Position numbers and translations under genes: made by a program. The notes beneath the pieces are model-generated. The model did not search any database and had not been told where the DNA came from. It saw only the letters and a list, made by a program, of their open reading frames with translations. From assembly GCA_024401215.1 (NCBI GenBank), contig JAKSLL010000037.1:1-33830 (forward strand): DNA of 33,830 bases, written 5' to 3'. Of this stretch, positions 1 through 7,297 are shown one piece after another; the first letter of the stretch is position 1, and each line of letters starts with the position of its first letter. The stretch comes from Bacteroidaceae bacterium (GTDB lineage: Bacteria; Bacteroidota; Bacteroidia; Bacteroidales; Bacteroidaceae).

Positions 1-17
1 GGAGGGTGTCAACTTTG

Positions 18-56
18 ATACTTTTAACAAAATTGAGTCATACTTTTAACAAAATT
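18..56 (+). repeat. Two 17-bp direct repeats, 22-bp period
   Basis: ATACTTTTAACAAAATT occurs exactly at 18-34 and again at 40-56. A partial third copy, ATACTTTTAACA, lies at 721-732, just outside the right inverted repeat. The first copy forms the inner part of the left inverted repeat of the candidate element. Confidence 0.8.
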
Positions 57-59
57 AGC

Positions 60-227
60 GCCCCCTCTAGCTCCCCCAGGGGGGAGGACACCATTCGGCG
101 ATAGCGTGTTTAATGAGACTGCTGTTTGATGTGATCGCTGTTAGTGTGGATTTTGGTTTTTGTCAACATATAGGTCGCACCCATCATCCCGCATGGTGTC
201 CTCCCCCTTGGGGGAGCTAGAGGGGGC
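60..227. repeat. 35-bp inverted repeat pair flanking 98 bp
   Basis: The arm at 60-94 starts GCCCCCTCTAGCTCCCCC and ends GGAGGACACCAT. The arm at 193-227 is its reverse complement with a single mismatch. Each arm can also fold on itself (CTCCCCC against GGGGGAG). The 98 bp between them contain no gene. This resembles the C/G-rich extragenic palindromes scattered through Bacteroidetes genomes. A recombinase-invertible segment is an alternative, but no recombinase gene or adjacent promoter-dependent gene is visible. Confidence 0.75.
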
Positions 228-239
228 TATGTTGTCTTA

Positions 240-262
240 CCTCGCAACGCAACATAGCGTTG
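240..262 (+). repeat. Single copy of a 23-bp dispersed unit
   Basis: The unit begins CCTCGCAACGC and ends ATAGCGTTG. It matches the three tandem 23-bp units at 25721-25789, about 25 kb away, including the preceding GTCTTA and a following TGGG. Its CAACGC and GCGTTG ends can pair as a small hairpin. Confidence 0.7.
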
Positions 263-385
263 TGGGACAAAGTTACCTATAAAAGCGGAGAAACAAGAAA
301 AATGGCTACATTTATGAAAATAAATGTAAAAATATTTTGTAGGTATAATTATTTTTCGTAAATTTGCAATCGAAATAAGAGACAG

Positions 386-426
386 ACCCCTCCCGACCTC
401 CCCTGTATGGGAGGAGAGCCATTCGG
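386..426 (+). repeat. Degenerate third copy of the C/G-rich palindromic element
   Basis: This stretch follows the layout of the arm at 60-94: a CCCCTC run, then CTCCCC, a short spacer, GGGAGGA, then CCATTCGG. The shared trailing CCATTCGG also follows the left arm at 60-94. It is diverged, but the order of blocks is the same, which suggests common origin. Confidence 0.5.
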
Positions 427-485
427 GACTAGGGGCGGACACAAAGCAATGAGAACACAAACACATTATGAACCACAAACACAAC

Positions 486-642
486 TGAGCGAAACGGTCT
501 TACTGGCTGAGCGGGCATTGTCAGTAGGGGAGGTGACCGATAAGCGAAGGAAGTAACTAAAAAACACGATTGAGCGAAGCGGGCTTACTGACTGGGCGGG
601 CATTGTCAGTAGGGGGGGTGACCGATAAGCGAAGGAAGTAAC
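486..642 (+). repeat. 72-bp direct repeat, two copies
   Basis: Copies at 486-557 and 571-642 are the same length, 85 bp apart start to start, and differ at 5 of 72 positions. Both begin TGAGCGAA and end GATAAGCGAAGGAAGTAAC. The GAGCGAAGCGG theme recurs in the nrnA leader (about 4303-4341). No convincing reading frame runs through them, and nothing else is recognisable between 643 and 827 apart from the right inverted repeat. Confidence 0.85.
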
Positions 643-827
643 AAACACACGACTATGAGGAACACAAAACACACAATCAGCAATACGCATTTTGTTAAAA
701 GTTCAAAGTGGACAAGAATCATACTTTTAACACCTTGCTCTTTGTATATGCGTGTATATTAGCAAGTTAAGTAAAAATGTTAAATGTTAAAAGTTAATTT
801 TTGATTTTTGTTTCTTGTAGCATTTTA

Positions 828-2378
828 TTACATTGTTCTGATTCCCTTCTCTGTGTTTTTGCGGGATGTATGGATAGCATAGATGAGGGAAAGCAGGATG
901 AGATAGTAGAGGAAGACGAGGGGAAGGTTGGGACGCCAATGCAATGTGGAGTAGGGGAGCGATGCCATTTGTTCGGTGATGGCGTTTGTTGTGCTGGCGC
1001 ACCAGAGGATGAAGTCTGTGAGAGGTGCATTGACGCTTGGCAGCCATAGTGTTGCCCACCACGCAGCACACCCAATTATGATTGCTGTCACGAAAAGAGT
1101 CACGGCAAGGTTGGCGGCGATGGAGAGCAGGGAGATGCTGCCGAAGTGGTATGCCACAAGCGGCGCTGTTGCTAAAGAGCAGACGAAAGAAACGACTATC
1201 AGCTGCCAGATGTATTGGATTATCATGTTTTTCACTTTACAGAGAGATGACAGCTCTTTTGCCATGAGTGCGATGGCAGTCACGGAGATGAACGACAGCT
1301 GCATGCCGGCATTGAGTATATGCATCGGGTTGCAGCAAAGCATGAAGACGAGCGTTACCGCTATTGAGTTGACAGACAGAAGCTGGTGGGTGAAGGAGTG
1401 GCAGATGAGCAAAAGACTGCACATCGTGCTTGCCCTGACGAGCGACGGCGGTGTGCCTGCAACAAAGGTGAAACACCATAGTATGGGGATGATGACCATG
1501 TTTGTTGTCCATCGCCATCTTAAAGGTATGACTTTGCTGAAAAGGATGAATTGCAGAAGTGTGAGTATTATGGCAATATGAAATCCCGACATGGCGAGCA
1601 CATGACTCACGCCCGAACTGGCGTAGCTGCTGCGCACGTCTTGTGACAGGCTGCTTTTCCTGCCTATTGTCATGGCCTCGATGACGGCTCCTGCATCGCC
1701 GTTGATGCCTTGCTGGTCGTAGATGTGGTGGAGTGTCTCCTGAAGGCTGTGAGACAGTTCGGAGATGTTGGTTTGAGGTGAAGCGTCGGCACTCCTCCTT
1801 TTCGCTCTCCATCCGTTGCTTTTGACGTAGGCGGTGGCGCAGATGCCGTTTCTGAAAAGATGGCTGTTGTAGGCTTGGAATGCGCTTGTGTCTTTGTTTG
1901 TTATGTTCAGATGGCTGACAGCGGCGTAGATGGTGTCGCCGATGTTTAGAGAGGAGAGGCTGACGGAGTCGGAAGAGTGGGTTTTGCTTTTGCCCACATA
2001 CAGAATAACTTCTGTGCCGTCGTGTTGCCTGATGCGGAGGGCGTATGAATGTTGTTTGTTTTCGGGCTTTGCCTGCAGCGTGCCTTGGCAATGCGTGGTG
2101 AGCAGACGCGCTCCGCTTTCTATGTTTTGGTGCTGGCGGGTGTAGAGTGTCATGCCGATGCAGAAAGACAGAAGGCATGCCCCAATGCCAAACCATGGGC
2201 TATGCTCTCCATCCTTCTCCTTGCGCAAGAAAAACAGCAATGACAAGACAGCTCCGCAGACACAGAGGAGAACGTAAGCGTCAAGCTTCTCGGCAAAGGC
2301 GCTGCCTGCTCCTATGCCGGCGATGAAGGGTATGGCGATGCGCAGGAAGGGCTGCCCTTGCCACATGCTGTCACTCAC
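828..2378 (-). CDS. comEC: ComEC/Rec2-type DNA-uptake channel protein, short form
   Basis: Polytopic inner-membrane protein of 516 residues of the ComEC/Rec2 family, which moves single-stranded DNA across the cytoplasmic membrane during natural transformation. The first ~60 residues are membrane segments, followed by a soluble stretch (about 80-200) as in the DUF4131 region. The competence domain starts near residue 230, with the characteristic SGVSHVLAMSGFHIAII segment followed by many hydrophobic helices to the end. The C-terminal metallo-beta-lactamase-like nuclease domain found in many homologues (700-800 residues) is absent, and the protein stops soon after its last helix. The start ATG overlaps the end of rpe by 8 bp, so the two are translationally coupled. 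Family assignment is firm; competence of this organism is not shown. Confidence 0.9.
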   Translation of the reverse strand: MSDSMWQGQPFLRIAIPFIAGIGAGSAFAEKLDAYVLLCVCGAVLSLLFFLRKEKDGEHSPWFGIGACLLSFCIGMTLYTRQHQNIESGARLLTTHCQGTLQAKPENKQHSYALRIRQHDGTEVILYVGKSKTHSSDSVSLSSLNIGDTIYAAVSHLNITNKDTSAFQAYNSHLFRNGICATAYVKSNGWRAKRRSADASPQTNISELSHSLQETLHHIYDQQGINGDAGAVIEAMTIGRKSSLSQDVRSSYASSGVSHVLAMSGFHIAIILTLLQFILFSKVIPLRWRWTTNMVIIPILWCFTFVAGTPPSLVRASTMCSLLLICHSFTHQLLSVNSIAVTLVFMLCCNPMHILNAGMQLSFISVTAIALMAKELSSLCKVKNMIIQYIWQLIVVSFVCSLATAPLVAYHFGSISLLSIAANLAVTLFVTAIIIGCAAWWATLWLPSVNAPLTDFILWCASTTNAITEQMASLPYSTLHWRPNLPLVFLYYLILLSLIYAIHTSRKNTEKGIRTM

Positions 2379-3015
2379 CTCTCAGCTCTTTGATGACCTT
2401 TTCGGGGTTGTCGTTGCCGAAGACATAGCTGCCAGCAACGAGGACATCGACACCTGCTGCGGCGAGGCGTGGGGCTGTCTCTCCGTTGACACCTCCATCG
2501 ACTTCGATGAGGGCGTGGCTGCCTGTGTCGCTGATGAGCTTACGCAGTCGCTTGACTTTCTCTATGGAGTGTTCGATGAATTTCTGTCCTCCATAGCCTG
2601 GGTTTACGGTCATGAGCAGCACCATATCGACATCCTGGATGATTTCTTCGAGGACGGACACGGGGGTGTGGGGGTTGAGTGTGACTCCTGCCTTCATGCC
2701 AGCGTCGTGAATCTGCTGGATGGTGCGGTGAAGATGCGGACAAGCCTCATAATGCACGTTCATCATGTAGGCTCCGAGGTTTTTTACTTCGTTGATGAAT
2801 TTCCAAGGTTCGACAATCATGAGGTGAACGTCGAGCTTTTTCTCACAATGCTTAGCTACTGCCTTGAGGACAGGGAAGCCAAAGGAGATGTTTGGCACGA
2901 AGACGCCGTCCATGACGTCGAGGTGCAGCCACTGGGCATCGCTGCGGTTAATCATGTCGATGTCGCTCTTCAAGTCGATGAAGTTGGCTGAAAGGAGGGA
3001 AGGGGAAACTATCAT
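2371..3015 (-). CDS. rpe: Ribulose-phosphate 3-epimerase
   Basis: Cytoplasmic TIM-barrel enzyme of 214 residues, the usual family length. It interconverts ribulose 5-phosphate and xylulose 5-phosphate in the pentose phosphate pathway. Visible signatures are SPSLLSANF at the N-terminus, HLDVMDGVFVPN (residues 31-42, metal-binding His and catalytic Asp), MTVNPGYGGQKF (phosphate-binding loop) and IEVDGGVN (second catalytic Asp). The gene runs directly into comEC with an 8-bp overlap. Immediately upstream of the ATG the minus strand is a run of 8-bp CCACAAAA-like units instead of a normal leader, and no TAnnTTTG box is seen in the 210 bp up to the next gene. Transcription may therefore come from the coiled-coil gene upstream or from an atypical promoter. 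Confidence 0.96.
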   Translation of the reverse strand: MIVSPSLLSANFIDLKSDIDMINRSDAQWLHLDVMDGVFVPNISFGFPVLKAVAKHCEKKLDVHLMIVEPWKFINEVKNLGAYMMNVHYEACPHLHRTIQQIHDAGMKAGVTLNPHTPVSVLEEIIQDVDMVLLMTVNPGYGGQKFIEHSIEKVKRLRKLISDTGSHALIEVDGGVNGETAPRLAAAGVDVLVAGSYVFGNDNPEKVIKELRGE

Positions 3016-3036
3016 TTTGTGGTTTGGGGGGCTTGG

Positions 3037-3084
3037 TGGTTTTGTGGTTTTGTGGTTTAGTGGTTTTGTGGGGTGGTGGTTTGA
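3037..3084 (+). repeat. 8-bp tandem repeat in the rpe leader
   Basis: Six consecutive 8-bp units on the plus strand: TGGTTTTG, TGGTTTTG, TGGTTTAG, TGGTTTTG, TGGGGTGG, TGGTTTGA. Looser repeats of the same composition continue to the rpe start codon (3013-3015). Read in the direction of rpe this is a CCACAAAA-like leader. Confidence 0.85.
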
Positions 3085-3120
3085 GGAGCGGTTGGCCGAT
3101 TTTCGGAATCTCTAAAGCTC

Positions 3121-3194
3121 CTAGAATTTCTAGACTCTCTATACTCTCTAGAATTTCTAGATCTCTAGATCTCTATACTCTCTAGAATTTCTAG
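3121..3194 (+). repeat. 9-bp CTAG-containing tandem array
   Basis: CTAG occurs at 3121, 3130, 3148, 3157, 3165, 3182 and 3191, with degenerate CTAT at 3139 and 3173. This gives a 9-bp period with two 8-bp steps. Typical units are TCTAGAATT and TCTAGACTC. The array lies between the coiled-coil gene and rpe. Confidence 0.85.
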
Positions 3195-3225
3195 AATTGA
3201 TCGGTCCCGTTTTTGGGCTACACCA

Positions 3226-4125
3226 TTAGTTTAATGTGAAACTTGTCTGTCCAATCATCTGCTTGTCGCAGAAGATGAAGACTTTGTATGTGCCAGCCTC
3301 GATGAACTCGTCTATGTCGGAGTACATGGTGATTTTCTGCTCCTCACCTGTGTATTCGATGTATTTCTTCTCGCTGTAGTCGAGGTTGGTGTTTTCGTAT
3401 GGGAATGTGCCCTTTGAGCCGAGGATGCTGTTGTCGGGCTTGAGGATGCGGGCGTAGATGATGCGCTGTCCGTTGGCTGCTGTGACATTCTTGACGATGG
3501 TGAAGCCGAATGCCACCTTCTTTGTGTCTTTAGCCTTCTTGGCGTCCTTGCCCTTCTTGTTCTTTGGCGTCACCCAGAAGCCTGTGGCGTCGAGCTGAGC
3601 GGCGATGTCAACCTTGTCGCGCAGCTGGTTGCGCTCGGAGGAGAGATTGCTGATTTGTGTGTTTGCCTCCGACACCTGCGCCTTGACTTGCGTGTTTTCC
3701 GCTATGAGAGCCTGGTTGAGCTGGTTGAGGGAGTCAACCTGCATGATGTAGCTCTGGAGAACTTTGCGGAGCGACGCAATCTCTGCCTTGAGTCGCTTTA
3801 TCTCGCGTGCGTCGGTGGCTTTGGTGTTTTCGAGTTCCTCGAGGAGCTGCTGTGTGTGGCGTCTCTCCTCCTCAATCTGCGCTATGAGGGAGTCGTTGGA
3901 GAGCTTGTTCTGAAGTTCGCCATACTGCATGTCGAACTGCTTGTACTGCTCGGTCATGTCCTGCTTCTCCAGTTCGGCAAGTTCGAGGAGTTCCTCATTC
4001 TGCTTCTGCTGGTCAACGAGCATGTAGGCGAGATAGCCTGCGCCTCCAGCGAGGAGTATGACGATGATGGCGAGGATGATGATGCCTGTATAGCTTTTCT
4101 TCTGGGTGTTTCTTGTTTCTTCCAT
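3226..4125 (-). CDS. Membrane-anchored coiled-coil protein, function unknown
   Basis: Protein of 299 residues. A short basic cytoplasmic tail is followed by one membrane helix (about residues 13-36) with no lipobox or cleavage site. A long charged heptad region (about 40-175), rich in Glu, Gln, Lys and Leu, indicates an extended coiled coil. After a Lys-rich linker (about 187-203) comes a C-terminal domain of about 95 residues of predicted beta character (FGFTIVKNV through GQTSFTLN). The layout suggests an inner-membrane protein projecting a coiled-coil stalk and a small beta-domain. I do not recognise a named family. It is upstream of rpe and in the same direction, but 210 bp of repeats separate them. 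Confidence 0.85.
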   Translation of the reverse strand: MEETRNTQKKSYTGIIILAIIVILLAGGAGYLAYMLVDQQKQNEELLELAELEKQDMTEQYKQFDMQYGELQNKLSNDSLIAQIEEERRHTQQLLEELENTKATDAREIKRLKAEIASLRKVLQSYIMQVDSLNQLNQALIAENTQVKAQVSEANTQISNLSSERNQLRDKVDIAAQLDATGFWVTPKNKKGKDAKKAKDTKKVAFGFTIVKNVTAANGQRIIYARILKPDNSILGSKGTFPYENTNLDYSEKKYIEYTGEEQKITMYSDIDEFIEAGTYKVFIFCDKQMIGQTSFTLN

Positions 4126-4186
4126 TGTAGTGTTTTGTTAGTTGCGTTGCCGCCGGAGATGTGTGTGTGACGGCGCATTTTTGATG

Positions 4187-4194
4187 CAAAGTTA
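4187..4194 (-). promoter_or_regulatory. Probable -7 box of the coiled-coil gene
   Basis: On the minus strand this reads TAACTTTG, a full match to the Bacteroidetes TAnnTTTG box, 62 bp before the ATG at 4125. No good TTTG -33 box is found 19-21 bp upstream, so the match rests on the -7 box alone. Confidence 0.45.
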
Positions 4195-4269
4195 TGAATA
4201 TTTCATTATTTGGTATGTATAATCTATGTTTTTTTGGGTTTGTGTGGGTGTTTTTCTTTATATAATGTT

Positions 4270-4277
4270 TAACTTTG
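4270..4277 (+). promoter_or_regulatory. Probable -7 box of the nrnA-rfbC-aroB operon
   Basis: TAACTTTG matches TAnnTTTG. The -33 region is T-rich, but its TTTG (4239-4242) is 27 bp away, which is too far. The implied leader of about 95 bases contains a GCGA-rich stretch (4303-4341) like the 72-bp repeats near the left edge. The opposing box at 4187-4194 makes this a divergent promoter region. Confidence 0.5.
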
Positions 4278-4377
4278 TATCCAATAGCGACCTGCAGTCC
4301 TCCGGCGAACGGTGAGCGGCGAATAGCGAGCGACGAAGCGGAATGGAGTGGCGGGGGAACTAAAACAGAAAACTAAT

Positions 4378-5412
4378 ATGCTTAAACAAAAGATAAATGC
4401 GCAGGAGGCTACTGCGCTGAAGAAGATTTTTGGCGACTGCAAGAATGTGGTGATTGTGAGCCATGTCTCGCCCGACGGCGATGCCATTGGCTCGTCGCTC
4501 GGTCTTTATGAGTATCTGAAGAAGAAAGGGAAGAACGTGACGGTCATCGTGCCAAACTATTTCCCCGATTTCTTGCATTGGATGACAGATGCTGAGCGAA
4601 TAGTGATGTTTGAGCGTCAGAAGACTCTGTCGTATAACCTCATACGCATGGCTGACCTCATCTGCTGCCTCGACCTGAACTCTCTGACACGCATCGAGGA
4701 CCTTGGCGCTCCTGTGGCTGGGGCGAGGTGCAAGAAGCTGCTTGTGGACCATCATCTGAATCCCGATAAGCGTCAGTTTGACTTGGTAATCTCACATCCG
4801 GAGGCGAGCAGCACCTGCGAACTTGTGTTTCGCATCATCAGCGCCATAGGCGGGGTGGACTCGCTCACGAAGGCTGGCGCAGAGGATCTGTATGCAGGAA
4901 TGGCGACGGATACGGGATTCTTCTCTTACAACAGCAACGACCCTGACATCTTCGAGATAATAAGCGAGCTGCTGAGAAAGGGCATCGACAAAGACCTCAT
5001 CAACCGACGCATACAGAACAACTTCTCTGCCGACAGGGTGAAGCTCATGGGGTATGTGCTGTATGAGAAACTGCAGGTGCTGCCCGAGATGCATGCCTCA
5101 TATTTCACTATGACGAAGGAGGAGCTGGCGAAGTTCAGCTATATGAAGGGCGACCTCGAGGGCATCGTGAACATGCCTCTGCAGATAAAGGGGCATAAGC
5201 TGAGCATCTCGCTCAGGGAGGACACGGAGAAGCCTATCATCAGGGTGTCAACACGCTCGGTTGACGACTTCCCATGCAATGAGCTGTGCGAGAGGTTCTA
5301 CAATGGCGGCGGACATAAGAATGCGTCGGGAGGCACTCTCGAGTGCAGCATGGAAGAGGCGGTAGAGGTGACAAAGAGGGCGCTGGAAGCATATAAGGAG
5401 CAGTTGATGTGA
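4378..5412 (+). CDS. nrnA: DHH-family oligoribonuclease / pAp phosphatase
   Basis: NrnA-like cytoplasmic phosphoesterase of 344 residues. Family members degrade short RNA or DNA oligonucleotides and often dephosphorylate 3'-phosphoadenosine 5'-phosphate. The DHH domain shows SHVSPDGDAIGSS (residues 28-40, metal-binding Asp residues), CCLDLN (96-101) and VDHHLNPD (DHH at 124-126). The DHHA1 domain at the C-terminus ends with NGGGHKNASGGTL, the substrate-binding glycine motif. A GTG at 4348 in the same frame would add ten residues. The ATG at 4378 is preferred because it puts the protein start right at the conserved region. It is the first gene of a plus-strand run, with rfbC beginning 51 bp after its stop. 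Confidence 0.93.
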   Translation: MLKQKINAQEATALKKIFGDCKNVVIVSHVSPDGDAIGSSLGLYEYLKKKGKNVTVIVPNYFPDFLHWMTDAERIVMFERQKTLSYNLIRMADLICCLDLNSLTRIEDLGAPVAGARCKKLLVDHHLNPDKRQFDLVISHPEASSTCELVFRIISAIGGVDSLTKAGAEDLYAGMATDTGFFSYNSNDPDIFEIISELLRKGIDKDLINRRIQNNFSADRVKLMGYVLYEKLQVLPEMHASYFTMTKEELAKFSYMKGDLEGIVNMPLQIKGHKLSISLREDTEKPIIRVSTRSVDDFPCNELCERFYNGGGHKNASGGTLECSMEEAVEVTKRALEAYKEQLM

Positions 5413-5463
5413 TTGAGAATTCAGAATCAAGAATTCGTAACTTGTAAATTCGTATTTAGCACT

Positions 5464-6036
5464 ATGATAAATGTTATAGATACAGAGATTGAAGGTGTGA
5501 AAATCATCGAACCACGCATTTTTGGTGATGCGCGTGGATATTTCTTCGAGTCATTCTCACAACGTGAGTTTGAGGAGAAGGTGTGCAAGACAACATTTGT
5601 GCAGGACAATGAAAGCATGTCGGTGGCTGGTGTGGTGCGCGGACTGCACTATCAGAAACCGCCTTTCACGCAGTCAAAGCTTGTGAGAGTGGTGAAGGGC
5701 GCTGTGCTTGATGTGGCTGTCGATATACGCAAGGGCAGTCCGACTTTCGGCAAGCATGTGAGCTGCCTCCTTACGGCAGAAAATCATCGTCAGTTTTTTG
5801 TGCCACGAGGCTTTGCCCACGGTTTTGCCGTACTAAGCGACGAAGCGGTGTTCCAGTATAAATGCGACAATTTCTATGCTCCGCAGGCGGAGGGAGCCAT
5901 AGCATGGGACGACCCCGACCTCGGCATCGACTGGCAGGTGCCAAACGAGAATCGCATACTCTCTGACAAGGATTCTCACCACCCACGACTGAAGGATGCC
6001 GAACTTGTGTTCGACATCAACGAACCGCTGTATTGA
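5464..6036 (+). CDS. rfbC: dTDP-4-dehydrorhamnose 3,5-epimerase
   Basis: RmlC-type cupin enzyme of 190 residues, the normal family length. It carries out the third step of dTDP-L-rhamnose synthesis for surface polysaccharides. Visible motifs include FGDARGYFFESF near the N-terminus, VRGLHYQ with the catalytic His (residue 62), VVKGAVLDVAVDIRKGSPTFG, VPRGFAHGFAVLS, and FQYKC with the likely catalytic Tyr (about 132). The ATG at 5464 gives the standard N-terminus; an upstream TTG at 5413 would add 17 unrelated residues. No other rml genes are nearby, so the rest of the pathway must be elsewhere. It is probably cotranscribed with nrnA and aroB (gaps 51 and 53 bp). Confidence 0.95.
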   Translation: MINVIDTEIEGVKIIEPRIFGDARGYFFESFSQREFEEKVCKTTFVQDNESMSVAGVVRGLHYQKPPFTQSKLVRVVKGAVLDVAVDIRKGSPTFGKHVSCLLTAENHRQFFVPRGFAHGFAVLSDEAVFQYKCDNFYAPQAEGAIAWDDPDLGIDWQVPNENRILSDKDSHHPRLKDAELVFDINEPLY

Positions 6037-6089
6037 TGCTGGCAGGCGCATCTGCGCTCGCGCAATTTTTTAACAAAGAAGATAGATAC

Positions 6090-7136
6090 ATGGCAAATAA
6101 AGTAGTTATTTCAACTGACATAATGAAGACGCTCACAGAGGCTGTGGGCGAGGTGAAGCACGATAAGCTGTTTCTCCTTACTGATGAGACAACACACGAA
6201 CTGTGTCTGCCTAAGGTGAAGGACATCCCTTGCATGAAGGATGCCATAAATATCACCATTGGGGCTACCGACACACATAAGACGCTCGAGACTCTCGCTC
6301 ATGTGTGGACAGAGATGGGCAACGGCGGCGGCACACGCCACTCCCTGATGGTGAACCTCGGAGGCGGCATGGTGACCGACCTCGGCGGCTTTGCGGCAAG
6401 CACATTCAAGCGAGGGATAAAGTATATCAATATCCCTACCACGCTCCTCTCTATGGTGGATGCATCGGTGGGCGGCAAGACAGGCATCAACTTCAATGGC
6501 CTGAAGAATGAGATTGGCGTGTTCAACTCTCCTGAGACGGTGATTCTCGACACGGAGTTTCTCAAGACTCTCGACCATGAGAATATCTGTTCGGGATATG
6601 CTGAGATGCTCAAGCATGGACTGATATCCAATGACAAGAATTATGCCGAACTGCTGAATTTCGACCTCTCGGATGTGGATTACAAGCATCTTGGCGAGAT
6701 GGTGGGCACTTCGGTGGCAATCAAGGAGCGTGTGGTGGAGGAGGATCCTTTTGAACATGGCATACGCAAGGCTCTGAATCTCGGACATACGGCAGGTCAC
6801 GCCTTCGAAAGCTGGGCGCTGACACGCAAGCCTTATCTGCACGGATATGCTGTGGCGTGGGGGCTCATCTGCGAGTTGTATCTCTCTTGCGCAAAGACTG
6901 GCTTCCCAACCGAGAAGATGCGACAGACGGTGCGTTTCATCAAGGAGAATTACGGCGAGCTGCCTATCACCTGCGATGACTACCCTGAACTCTTCGAGTA
7001 TATGACACACGACAAGAAGAATACTGCAGGCATAATAAACTTCACTCTCCTCGGCGGCATTGGCGACATAAGAATAAACCAGACTGCCAACAAGGAGGAA
7101 ATCTACGAGATGCTGGATTTCTTCAGAGAAGGATGA
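6090..7136 (+). CDS. aroB: 3-dehydroquinate synthase
   Basis: NAD-dependent enzyme of 348 residues converting DAHP to 3-dehydroquinate, the second step of the shikimate pathway to aromatic amino acids. Family signatures are NLGGGMVTDLGGFAASTFKR (89-108, nucleotide-binding), IPTTLLSMVDASVGGKTGIN (115-134), GYAEMLKHGLI, and LNLGHTAGHAFE with metal-binding His residues. The ATG at 6090 is chosen because upstream codons of the open frame encode residues unlike any AroB and overlap the end of rfbC. It is the last gene of the run, and its transcript probably ends at the hairpin at 7197-7240. Confidence 0.96.
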   Translation: MANKVVISTDIMKTLTEAVGEVKHDKLFLLTDETTHELCLPKVKDIPCMKDAINITIGATDTHKTLETLAHVWTEMGNGGGTRHSLMVNLGGGMVTDLGGFAASTFKRGIKYINIPTTLLSMVDASVGGKTGINFNGLKNEIGVFNSPETVILDTEFLKTLDHENICSGYAEMLKHGLISNDKNYAELLNFDLSDVDYKHLGEMVGTSVAIKERVVEEDPFEHGIRKALNLGHTAGHAFESWALTRKPYLHGYAVAWGLICELYLSCAKTGFPTEKMRQTVRFIKENYGELPITCDDYPELFEYMTHDKKNTAGIINFTLLGGIGDIRINQTANKEEIYEMLDFFREG

Positions 7137-7196
7137 AGGTGAATATGTAGGTAATCAAAATTTATGGAGTTAAAGCGGAGTTATCGCTTTGCTCGG

Positions 7197-7240
7197 AGTT
7201 AAAGGGACGTTTGTCATGTCGGACATTCGTCCCTTTAACT
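7197..7240. terminator. 13-bp stem hairpin between convergent genes
   Basis: AGTTAAAGGGACG (7197-7209) and CGTCCCTTTAACT (7228-7240) are perfect reverse complements. The 18-base loop carries a further TGTC/GACA pairing. It lies between the ends of aroB (plus) and the S9 peptidase (minus), so it could stop both transcripts. There is no clean T-tract after it on the plus strand. Confidence 0.6.
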
Positions 7241-7283
7241 TCTCTTTAACTCCCCTTTAACTTCCCTTTAACTCCTCTTTAAC
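7233..7283 (+). repeat. 11-bp tandem repeat
   Basis: CTTTAAC recurs exactly every 11 bp, at 7233, 7244, 7255, 7266 and 7277, embedded in units such as TCCCCTTTAAC. The first unit is also the 3' arm of the hairpin at 7197-7240. Similar but irregular AACTCC/TTTAAC text occurs at about 25843-25942. Confidence 0.85.
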
Positions 7284-7297
7284 TCCCCAATATTGTT

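Larger units (their letters stand above)
7..714. mobile_element. Possible non-autonomous element bounded by inverted repeats
   Basis: The left end (7-33) reads TGTCAACTTTGA, one T, then ACTTTTAACAAAAT. The right end (689-714) is its reverse complement apart from one missing base and one substitution (GTGGACA for GTTGACA). The 708 bp between them hold no credible gene, only other repeats. The left end also carries a second internal copy of its inner part at 40-56. Multiple terminal copies of this kind are known for IS21-family ends, so a transposase-deleted relic or MITE-like element is possible. No target-site duplication is visible (GGAGGG on the left, AGAATC on the right), and the left flank is cut off by the window edge. 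Confidence 0.4.

Noticed and set aside
227-690. Two minus-strand frames in the left repeat region
   Set aside because: They run through the inverted and direct repeats and contain residue strings dictated by them; no protein family is visible.
1237-2196. Minus-strand frame of 319 codons inside comEC
   Set aside because: It is an alternative frame of comEC, rich in His and Arg as expected for a shadow, with no recognisable domain.
2314-2991. Long plus-strand open frame (225 codons) opposite rpe
   Set aside because: It is exactly antisense to a strongly conserved enzyme; its composition follows from rpe codons and it resembles no family.
6111-7010. Long minus-strand frame opposite aroB
   Set aside because: It is antisense to the conserved aroB reading frame and has no family features.
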